Positions 1 to 4,763 of a stretch of DNA of 6,913 bases are shown here, piece after piece. The stretch covers positions 1 to 6,913 of the forward strand of contig CACXEC010000043.1 of assembly GCA_902766545.1 (NCBI GenBank), given 5' to 3'. The notes under the pieces are model-generated. The model was not told the origin of the DNA. It saw only the letters and a program-made list of their open reading frames with translations, and did no database searches. Position numbers and translations under genes: made by a program. Source of the DNA: an uncultured Erysipelotrichaceae bacterium (GTDB lineage: Bacteria; Bacillota_I; Bacilli_A; RF39; UBA660). How positions within the stretch are numbered: the first letter of the stretch is position 1; each line of letters starts with the position of its first letter.

Positions 1-124
1 CTTCAGTACTAGGATCATCATAACAATTAGGTAAAAATACATCTATATTTCTATTTTTTAATATTTCGTTTATTTCTTCTATCTTTGGATAAAATTGTTT
101 GCTACATATAATTAATAACTTCAT
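1..124 (-). CDS. Start of an unrecognised gene, cut by the window edge
   Basis: Only the first 41 residues are present; the gene continues beyond position 1. The start is well fixed: an ATG at 124-122 lies behind a perfect GGAGGT ribosome binding site at 134-129. The protein begins MKLLIICSKQFYPKIEEI, a hydrophobic first strand followed by a charged helix, and later reads LPNCYDDPSTE. This beta-strand/helix opening suits a Rossmann-like fold. It loosely recalls small nucleoside 2-deoxyribosyltransferase-like proteins, but 41 residues are too few to name a family and no catalytic motif is covered. It has its own promoter (-10 at 141-146) and so is not simply the third gene of the rplM-rpsI operon, whose terminator lies at 236-261. 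Confidence 0.75.
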   Translation of the reverse strand, partial: MKLLIICSKQFYPKIEEINEILKNRNIDVFLPNCYDDPSTE

Positions 125-140
125 ATTTACCTCCAATATA

Positions 141-146
141 ATTATA
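141..146 (-). promoter_or_regulatory. Extended -10 element (TATAAT) of the partial gene
   Basis: On the minus strand TATAAT lies at 146-141, about 17 bases before the ATG. Transcription should begin near 134, which leaves a leader of only about ten bases made mostly of the ribosome binding site. At the expected -35 place (169-164, 17-bp spacer) the sequence is ACTACA, a poor match to TTGACA. That place overlaps the first copy of the palindromic array, which suggests that a bound protein decides whether this promoter works. Confidence 0.6.
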
Positions 147-164
147 CCATAAATCCACAATTTT

Positions 165-195
165 GTAGTCTACCTGTAGCCTACTCGTAGCCTAC
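165..195. repeat. Three palindromic 9-mers in 11-bp register
   Basis: On the plus strand GTAGTCTAC (165-173), GTAGCCTAC (176-184) and GTAGCCTAC (187-195) follow each other exactly 11 bases apart. Each is a GTAG-N-CTAC palindrome around one central base. The copy nearest the downstream gene overlaps its predicted -35 region. An 11-bp period places each copy on about the same face of the helix, as expected for an operator that loads several copies of a regulator. I do not recognise the regulator. Confidence 0.75.
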
Positions 196-235
196 GACGC
201 TAGAAACTTTCAAAAATCAATTTTTTAGACATGCA

Positions 236-261
236 AAAAAGCCCGTAAATACGGACTTTTT
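236..261 (-). terminator. Intrinsic terminator of rplM-rpsI
   Basis: Read on the minus strand, AAAAAGTCCGTA pairs with TACGGGCTTTTT through 12 base pairs, one of them a G-U pair, and the T run follows at once. The wobble is allowed in RNA only on the minus strand; the plus-strand copy would have an A-C mismatch. This makes it a minus-strand terminator. It lies about 24 bases after the rpsI stop. Confidence 0.88.
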
Positions 262-284
262 GAACCATATTGAATAGGTATTTC

Positions 285-716
285 CTATCTCTTTGAGAAT
301 TGTGGAGCACGACGTGCTTTTTTAAGACCATATTTTTTACGTTCTTTAACTCTTGGATCACGAGTTAAGAATCCATTAACTTTAAGAACTTTATGGTAAG
401 CATCATCTCTAGTCTGATCTGTATTAGCATCATATGATACTAATGCACGAGCAATAGCAAGTCTAATTGCACCAGCTTGTCCAGAAAATCCTCCACCATT
501 TACTTTAACAGTAATATCAAAAGTATTTTCATTGTTTGTAAGTACTAAAGGTTGTTTAAGATCCATAACTAATGTATCAAATGGCATATATTCATTTACA
601 TTAATACCATTTACTGTAATGTTTCCTTTACCAGGAACCATTTTTACTTGAGCAATAGAACGTTTTCTTCTACCAGTAGCAATAATTATATTATCATTCT
701 TTATACTTTTAGCCAT
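285..716 (-). CDS. rpsI: 30S ribosomal protein S9 (uS9)
   Basis: This is small-subunit protein S9, which sits in the head of the 30S particle and whose C-terminal tail reaches the tRNA in the P site. Family signatures are clear: TGRRKRSIAQV near residues 14-24, GGGFSGQAGAIRLAIARAL at about 74-92, and LTRDPRVKERKKYGLKKARR from 117, ending in the canonical RAPQFSKR. At 143 residues it is a little longer than the usual 130 or so. The extra length is a longer N-terminus and a few added residues near 97-108 (ANTDQTRDDAYH). The ATG is preceded by AGGAGG (729-724), which overlaps the TAG stop of rplM (730-728), so the two genes are closely coupled. It is the last gene of the operon, and the terminator follows at 236-261. 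Confidence 0.98.
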   Translation of the reverse strand: MAKSIKNDNIIIATGRRKRSIAQVKMVPGKGNITVNGINVNEYMPFDTLVMDLKQPLVLTNNENTFDITVKVNGGGFSGQAGAIRLAIARALVSYDANTDQTRDDAYHKVLKVNGFLTRDPRVKERKKYGLKKARRAPQFSKR

Positions 717-727
717 TATTAATCCTC

Positions 728-1159
728 CTAATCAATAGTTATCACAGTTGGTTTTTGAGCTTCATGTTTATGTTCTGCACCGGCATAAACAAATAATTTT
801 TTATACATTTGTCTACCTAAAGGTCCGTTTGGAAGCATTCCTTTAACAGCTCTTTCTACCATTTCTACTGGATAATTTTCTATCATAGTTTTAGCATTAC
901 GTTCTCTTAGTCCTCCTGGAAATCCTGAGTGATCATAATACATTTTATCATTAAGCTTGTTACCAGTTAATTTAACCTTTTCAGCATTAACGATTATAAC
1001 ATAATCCCCACAATCAATATGTGGTGTAAATGTAGCTTTATGTTTTCCTCTTAAAATAGTGGCAGCTTTTGTAGCAACTCTACCTAAAGGTAAATTTTCA
1101 GCATCAATTACATACCAATTACGTTTAACAGTCTCTTTTGTTTGCATAAATGTTTTCAT
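728..1159 (-). CDS. rplM: 50S ribosomal protein L13 (uL13)
   Basis: L13 is an early-assembling protein of the large ribosomal subunit. Recognisable blocks are WYVIDAENLPLGRVAT (15-30), ILRGKHKATFTPHIDCGDYV (35-54), VNAEKVKLTG (57-66), GMLPNGPLGRQMYKKL (107-122) and HEAQKP (132-137). The 143 residues match the family length. The ATG at 1159 has an AAAGGA ribosome binding site about eight bases upstream. A second Met at residue 5 is possible, but the MKTFMQT opening resembles the short Met-rich start of other Firmicutes L13 proteins. It is the first gene of the rplM-rpsI operon. It has a strong promoter at 1240-1268 and a leader of about 72 bases that could pair with the ribosome binding site, which would allow feedback control. 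Confidence 0.98.
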   Translation of the reverse strand: MKTFMQTKETVKRNWYVIDAENLPLGRVATKAATILRGKHKATFTPHIDCGDYVIIVNAEKVKLTGNKLNDKMYYDHSGFPGGLRERNAKTMIENYPVEMVERAVKGMLPNGPLGRQMYKKLFVYAGAEHKHEAQKPTVITID

Positions 1160-1232
1160 AAATAATTCCTTTCATTTCACCATTCATTTCCAACTTCCCA
1201 CATCGAAAATTAAAGGCAAATAAAAATGTACC
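1160..1232 (-). promoter_or_regulatory. rplM mRNA leader with a possible helix masking the ribosome binding site
   Basis: The predicted transcript starts near G1232. Early in the leader, CCTTTAATTTT (1216-1206) can pair with the later GAAATGAAAGG (1178-1168), which contains the rplM Shine-Dalgarno sequence. Ten of eleven positions match, counting one G-U pair, and the loop is about 27 bases. Ribosomal protein leaders, including an L13 leader class, are known in Firmicutes. Whether this one is a member I cannot say, and L13 binding is inference. Confidence 0.4.
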
Positions 1233-1239
1233 AATATGA

Positions 1240-1268
1240 ATTATATGTGAAACAGCTCTAAAAGTCAA
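1240..1268 (-). promoter_or_regulatory. Strong sigma-A-type promoter of rplM-rpsI
   Basis: Minus strand TTGACT (1268-1263), a 17-bp spacer and a perfect TATAAT (1245-1240). It begins only one base after the T run of the gltX terminator, so the two operons are packed end to end with almost no spare sequence. Confidence 0.9.
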
Positions 1269-1269
1269 C

Positions 1270-1301
1270 AAAAAAGTGGATAACTATACGTTTTTCCACT
1301 T
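1270..1301 (-). terminator. Intrinsic terminator of gltX
   Basis: Immediately after the gltX stop (1303-1305), minus-strand AAGTGGA (1301-1295) pairs with TCCACTT (1280-1274), and a run of T follows. Inside the loop AAC and GTT can extend the stem across a small bulge. It separates the gltX operon from the rplM promoter next to it. Confidence 0.82.
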
Positions 1302-1302
1302 A

Positions 1303-2928
1303 TTATATATTATTAAATCTATTAATTATTCTTTCTTTACCTAAAAGATGCATGATCTCATATAAATCTGGTGTTGTATTTTTAGTAGTCAATGCAACCC
1401 TAATAATGTTACTTATATCAGCTACACTTCCTTTAAAATTATCAGGATTTTCCTTATAAGCTTTCATATCAGAAGAATAGCCACATTCTTCTGATAATTT
1501 TTTAATTTTATCAAACCATGTGTCTTTATCATCGTTTTCATCATAGTATTTATCAATATACAAATTAATTATTTTCTTTACTTCATCTATGTTGTTAACT
1601 CCAAAATCATAAACAACATTATCAAATAATTCATCAAACATATACCAAATATGATTCTTAATTTCTGAATAAAAAGCAAAGTCTTTACGTGGCTTTTTCT
1701 GTTCCCTTTCGATGTTTAGGACATTAATTGTATAATCCTTATGGTTATTAATAATTTTATTAAAATCGGGATCATATTCTTTTGACCATTCATCTAACAA
1801 TTCAAAAACTTCTGACGCCTTTAACTTACTTAAATAATTTTTAGATATATTAGTTAGTTTTTCCATATCAAATAATGGTCCAGTCTTACTCATTTTGTCA
1901 AAAGTAAACTTAAAATCGCGATATGATTTATCTGGATTTTGTAATAACCATCCTTCAAAGTTTGAATTCATAAGCGTTGCAAAGTATAATTTAACAGCTT
2001 CAATGGGAATACCGTTTTCATGATGATAACTAATAGCAGCCCAAGGATCTTTCCTCTTGCTTATTTTCCTAATAATATTTCCATCCTTAATGTTAATTGG
2101 TAAAATATGAGCAAATTTTGGCTTTTTAAAGCCAAATGCATCCCAAAGTTCTAAATGGTATGGAACAGAGGAAATATATGAGTCATCTCTTGTAACAATA
2201 GTCGTATGCATTAAGTGATCATCAACCACATGAGCAAAAGCATAAGGCGGTATACCATCAGATTTAATTAAAACCTGATCAATATTATTCTGCGGAAGTT
2301 CAATAGCACCTTTCACTAAGTCTTTAAATACAAATTTTTTATCGGGATCGCCAATTGATTTTAATCTTAAAACAAATTTATCGCCATTGTTCAAGTGTTT
2401 TTCAACATCCTCTAGACTTAAATTACGACATTTAGCATAATGACCATAATATCCAATTTGTTCTTTACGCGTTTGTTGTCTTTCCCTCATAGCATCTAAA
2501 TCTTCAGCTGAGCAAAAGCATGGATATGCTCTACCAATGGAAACCAAGTACTTTGCATAAGCTTCATATATTTCTTTTCTTTCAGTTTGAACATATGGGC
2601 CATATGCTCCACCATCTAATGGGCTCTCATCTATTTTGTAATTATATGCTTTCAAATCATTATAAATTAATTCTATACCATTAGGAAGAATTCTAACTTG
2701 ATCAGTATCTTCAATTCTTAATATAAACACTCCATTTGTTTGATGAGCAATAATTTCTGGCACAAAAGAAGCAAATAAATTTCCCATATGAACTCTACCA
2801 GTTGGACTTGGTGCAAATCTACAAACTTCAGCGCCTTCCATAAGATTTCTTTCTGGATATAAGTTTTCATAATAAGAAATATCCTTTGCATTAGGATATA
2901 ATAAATCAGCAAGTTTTTTGTAATCCAT
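1303..2928 (-). CDS. gltX: Glutamate--tRNA ligase (GluRS)
   Basis: This cytoplasmic class I aminoacyl-tRNA synthetase attaches glutamate to tRNA-Glu using ATP. Seen in order: FAPSPTG (38-44) running into a HIGH-type HMGN (47-50), RIEDTD (71-76), a CFC pair (C137, C139) with C167 after YYGHYAK that may bind zinc, VVDDHLM (234-240), and a KMSKS-type KISKRKD (288-294). The helical anticodon-binding part then ends in the typical LLGKERIINRF. The 541 residues exceed the usual 480-500, mainly through about 34 extra residues before the Rossmann core. I keep this start because relatives I recall share the MDYKKLADLL opening and an AAAGGAAG site sits about six bases upstream; Met30 would be the short alternative. 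The start overlaps the upstream gene by 23 bases. It probably also charges tRNA-Gln for the amidotransferase route, as is common in Firmicutes, but that is inference. Confidence 0.96.
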   Translation of the reverse strand: MDYKKLADLLYPNAKDISYYENLYPERNLMEGAEVCRFAPSPTGRVHMGNLFASFVPEIIAHQTNGVFILRIEDTDQVRILPNGIELIYNDLKAYNYKIDESPLDGGAYGPYVQTERKEIYEAYAKYLVSIGRAYPCFCSAEDLDAMRERQQTRKEQIGYYGHYAKCRNLSLEDVEKHLNNGDKFVLRLKSIGDPDKKFVFKDLVKGAIELPQNNIDQVLIKSDGIPPYAFAHVVDDHLMHTTIVTRDDSYISSVPYHLELWDAFGFKKPKFAHILPINIKDGNIIRKISKRKDPWAAISYHHENGIPIEAVKLYFATLMNSNFEGWLLQNPDKSYRDFKFTFDKMSKTGPLFDMEKLTNISKNYLSKLKASEVFELLDEWSKEYDPDFNKIINNHKDYTINVLNIEREQKKPRKDFAFYSEIKNHIWYMFDELFDNVVYDFGVNNIDEVKKIINLYIDKYYDENDDKDTWFDKIKKLSEECGYSSDMKAYKENPDNFKGSVADISNIIRVALTTKNTTPDLYEIMHLLGKERIINRFNNI

Positions 2929-3751
2929 ATTTTTCTTCCTTTCCTTTTTCCTTAAATGGTTTAATACTCTTCATAAGTTTAACTAATTTTTTCGGTTTAA
3001 TCTTACCTTTTATTTCCATGAGTTCAACAAAATCTACAAATGTACCACTATTTAGCGCCATTAAATAGGAAATTTCAGGGATTAAAAAACTAATATTTGA
3101 CATCGCATTTTTAGTATACGACTTAACAGCTTTTAACGGTACTTCAAACTGTTTAATATTTCTAGTTTGATTATCAAATATATAAATAATTAACGAATCT
3201 TTATCTACTTGATAACTATTTAAATAAATATTTAAACCTGTCTCATAGTACACAATCGCAGACATAGTTTGACCTTGAAAATGTATAGAGCCACATTTTT
3301 CCTCCGTATAAGCTCCTTCTCTATATAACTCTTCAACAAGAGGCATAATTTCATCTAACGGTACGAACATAAATGTCTGTTTAGTCAAGGATATATCAGA
3401 TTTAAAATTACGATCAAATCGAGAATCTAAAAATGAAATATACCTTTTTTCAGCAAATTTTCTTATCAACATATCGGTATTGCCATAAACTTTAGGATTA
3501 TCATTTCCGACAGATTGAATATATAATGTTTTTAATTGTTCAAATAAAAACATAACTGTTTTCGGTAAAGCTGTATTTCTATGCAGTGTCAAACTTCTAT
3601 TCAGAAAATCACAAGCATACCTAGATAGTTCACTAAAATTAGCCGTTTTAATATTCACCATAAAATTATTAAATTCTTCATTTACCATATACCTTTGCTG
3701 CTTATTAAATATAGTCGCAATTTCAATTAATATATTTCTAATCTCTTCCAT
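2906..3751 (-). CDS. Unknown 281-residue protein co-transcribed with gltX
   Basis: I do not recognise this protein. It looks soluble, with no signal peptide or membrane segment. Residues 1-110 appear helical, residues 120-230 look like mixed strands and helices (TFMFVPLDEIMPLVEELYRE, then GLNIYLNSYQVDKDSLIIYI), and the tail is very basic (KGKIKPKKLVKLMKSIKPFK). The reading frame stays open and has ordinary codon use. It ends in TGA, 23 bases inside gltX, so gltX translation is likely coupled to it. The ATG has no close ribosome binding site: GAGGG lies 22 bases upstream, after an A/T-only-like leader. Met22 (ATG at 3688) has AAAGG three bases before it and is an alternative start giving 260 residues. 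A promoter lies at 3788-3816. A role connected with glutamyl-tRNA or translation is only a guess from position. Confidence 0.8.
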   Translation of the reverse strand: MEEIRNILIEIATIFNKQQRYMVNEEFNNFMVNIKTANFSELSRYACDFLNRSLTLHRNTALPKTVMFLFEQLKTLYIQSVGNDNPKVYGNTDMLIRKFAEKRYISFLDSRFDRNFKSDISLTKQTFMFVPLDEIMPLVEELYREGAYTEEKCGSIHFQGQTMSAIVYYETGLNIYLNSYQVDKDSLIIYIFDNQTRNIKQFEVPLKAVKSYTKNAMSNISFLIPEISYLMALNSGTFVDFVELMEIKGKIKPKKLVKLMKSIKPFKEKGKEEKYGLQKTC

Positions 3752-3787
3752 ATCGTTTTATTTATTTATAATTCCCTCACTCAGAAT

Positions 3788-3816
3788 ATAATAACATGTT
3801 TTTTATCTTTTGTTAA
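3788..3816 (-). promoter_or_regulatory. Promoter of the unknown gene-gltX operon
   Basis: Minus strand TTAACA (3816-3811), a 17-bp spacer and TATTAT (3793-3788). Both boxes are one base off consensus. It falls between the tRNA terminator and the gene, where a promoter would be expected. Confidence 0.6.
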
Positions 3817-3827
3817 TCATATAAAAT

Positions 3828-3845
3828 AAAAAAGCCATATGGCTT
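3828..3845 (-). terminator. Short terminator after tRNA-Glu
   Basis: AAGCCATATGGCTT (3845-3832 on the minus strand) is a perfect palindrome that can form a short stem with an ATAT loop, followed by TTTTTT (3833-3828). It begins about ten bases after the encoded CCA end of the tRNA. Confidence 0.75.
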
Positions 3846-3855
3846 GTTAATAAAT

Positions 3856-3932
3856 TGGTGACCCATATGGGGTTCGAACCCATGAATGTAGCCTTGAGAG
3901 GGCTATGTGTTAAGCCACTTCACCAATGGGCC
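3856..3932 (-). tRNA. tRNA-Glu, anticodon CUC
   Basis: All arms fold. The acceptor GGCCCAT pairs with ATGGGTC (one G-U pair), the D arm is GTG/CAC with GG in its loop, and the anticodon stem is TAGCC/GGCTA around the loop CTCTCAA. There is a five-base variable region, and the T arm is ATGGG/CCCAT with loop TTCGAAC. With C32-T33 first, the anticodon is CTC, which reads GAG. The overall sequence resembles Bacillus tRNA-Glu, supporting the identity beyond the anticodon. The terminal CCA is encoded (3858-3856) after discriminator A. It is a single-gene unit with its own promoter and terminator, just upstream of the gltX operon. Confidence 0.95.
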
Positions 3933-3945
3933 AAAAATCAATATA

Positions 3946-3974
3946 ATTATACTATTAATAATTAATTAAATCAA
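3946..3974 (-). promoter_or_regulatory. Promoter of tRNA-Glu
   Basis: Minus strand TTGATT (3974-3969), a 17-bp spacer and a perfect TATAAT (3951-3946). The expected start is about six to eight bases before the mature tRNA 5' end at 3932. Confidence 0.82.
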
Positions 3975-3981
3975 ATAATAA

Positions 3982-4014
3982 TTAAATAGATAGGTTAAAA
4001 ACCTATCTATTTAA
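3982..4014. terminator. A+T-rich 15-bp hairpin at the end of hsp20
   Basis: TTAAATAGATAGGTT (3982-3996) and its exact reverse complement (4000-4014) flank a three-base loop. The hsp20 stop codon (4009-4007) and the last lysine codon lie inside the stem. Minus-strand transcripts run on into TTTAATTATTATTTG, an interrupted T-rich tail. The dyad is symmetric, but only the minus strand has a gene ending here. Termination is likely, though weaker than for a GC-rich stem. Confidence 0.65.
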
Positions 4015-4399
4015 TTTCAATTCGTTTAGTTGTATCAACTTTTTCTTGTTTTGGAATAACTAATTTTAACATTCCATTTGAGAAAGAAGCTTCTATTTTT
4101 TCAACATCGACATCCCCTAAGGCAAAAGATCTTTGCATTTCACCATAAGTTCTCTCTTTTCTAATATAATTTTTCTTTTCTTCAGATTCTTCATGATTTT
4201 TAGATGCTTTAACTGTTAAATATCCGTCTTTTACTTCAATGTTAATATCGTTTTTGTCATAGCCAGGAATATCCATAACAATATGGTAAGCATCCCCTTC
4301 CTCATAAATATCACATTTCATTTCATTTTTCTTTAATGATGGTGCAAACAAATTATCTATATCATCATCAAAGAAAAAACTTCTTGGAATTAAATTCAT
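4007..4399 (-). CDS. Small heat-shock protein, Hsp20/alpha-crystallin family
   Basis: Small heat-shock proteins are ATP-independent cytoplasmic chaperones that form oligomers and hold unfolding proteins. The alpha-crystallin domain spans about residues 27-118, with DIPGYDKNDINIEV (43-56) and the signature NGMLKLVIPK (108-117). The C-terminal tail carries the I-x-I anchor (I127-E-I129) used for assembly. The length of 130 residues is normal. I choose the ATG at 4399: its ribosome binding site AAAGGA lies ten bases upstream. An in-frame GTG at 4408 would be only two bases from that site and very near the predicted transcript start. The promoter overlaps a CIRCE element, so expression should be held down by HrcA and released on heat or unfolding stress. 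It is probably monocistronic, ending in the hairpin at 3982-4014. Confidence 0.96.
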   Translation of the reverse strand: MNLIPRSFFFDDDIDNLFAPSLKKNEMKCDIYEEGDAYHIVMDIPGYDKNDINIEVKDGYLTVKASKNHEESEEKKNYIRKERTYGEMQRSFALGDVDVEKIEASFSNGMLKLVIPKQEKVDTTKRIEIK

Positions 4400-4424
4400 T
4401 TTCCACACATCCTTTCATATTTTC

Positions 4425-4452
4425 ATTATACCACTTTTTTAGCACTTGTCAA
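4425..4452 (-). promoter_or_regulatory. Heat-shock promoter of hsp20
   Basis: Minus strand perfect TTGACA (4452-4447), a 16-bp spacer and perfect TATAAT (4430-4425). Transcription should start near 4418, giving a leader of about 19 bases. The -35 box and part of the spacer lie inside the CIRCE operator. Confidence 0.9.
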
Positions 4453-4465
4453 GTACAAGTGCTAA
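4439..4465. promoter_or_regulatory. CIRCE operator (HrcA binding site)
   Basis: TTAGCACTT-N9-AAGTGCTAA matches the CIRCE consensus TTAGCACTC-N9-GAGTGCTAA except for the symmetric last base pair of each arm. The arms extend to a perfect 11-bp inverted repeat with a five-base centre. It covers the -35 box of hsp20, so bound HrcA would block RNA polymerase. HrcA itself is not in the window. Confidence 0.92.
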
Positions 4466-4468
4466 ATT

Positions 4469-4762
4469 TTATATTTCTAGATTAATAAGACTAGATGGGT
4501 CATTATCAAAAATAAATTTAATTAAATTATTATCATATTTTCCAACTTTTTCTTTTAATAATTCTAAATCTTCAAAAAACAAATCAGGCCTTTTTAAAAT
4601 AATATTTTTTATATTTTTAATATCAATAGATAATAAATAGTTTATTATTAATAATACATTATCTTTCATAGCTTCAAAATTATTTAAAATATCTTTGTTA
4701 AACTGTTTTTTTATAATTTCAATATCATTATTATCTAAATAACCATTTAAATAGTCTAACAT
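4469..4762 (-). CDS. Unknown 97-residue helical protein, possible mTERF-like repeats
   Basis: No family is certain. The sequence is almost entirely predicted helix and is acidic and Asn/Ile-rich. From residue 45 it shows two units whose prolines are 30 residues apart: IILKRPDLFFEDLELL (P59) and FIFDNDPSSLINLE (P89). This spacing and the pattern of a hydrophobic helix, proline, then leucine-rich helix resemble mTERF-type helical repeats. The ATG at 4762 has AGGTGA five bases upstream. A GTG nine bases earlier in frame lies within that ribosome binding site and is unlikely to be used. The gene starts one base after the TAA of the 542-residue gene, so the two are co-translated. No terminator with a T run follows; the CIRCE dyad comes directly after its stop, so read-through into hsp20 is possible. 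Confidence 0.8.
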   Translation of the reverse strand: MLDYLNGYLDNNDIEIIKKQFNKDILNNFEAMKDNVLLIINYLLSIDIKNIKNIILKRPDLFFEDLELLKEKVGKYDNNLIKFIFDNDPSSLINLEI

Positions 4763-4763
4763 A

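Noticed and set aside
165..195. Short CRISPR array
   Set aside because: The units are 9 bases with 2-base gaps, far too short for repeats and spacers; an operator array fits better.
2906..2908. TGA read as tryptophan (mycoplasma code)
   Set aside because: Reading through adds only four further codons before a TAA, and tryptophans in nearby genes are TGG.
2718..2912. 64-residue reading frame on the minus strand inside gltX
   Set aside because: It is an out-of-frame shadow of the gltX start region, with no ribosome binding site and low-complexity hydrophobic sequence.
4400..4408. GTG start adding three residues to hsp20
   Set aside because: It is two bases from AAAGGA and close to the predicted transcript start; the ATG at 4399 has proper spacing.
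4439..4465. CIRCE dyad as a terminator for the unknown operon
   Set aside because: On the minus strand the hairpin is followed by AAAAAG and not a T run; its match to CIRCE explains it.
4446..4640. 64-residue plus-strand frame
   Set aside because: It lies opposite the 97-residue gene and the CIRCE element, with Ser/Lys/Phe-rich content typical of an antisense shadow in AT-rich DNA.
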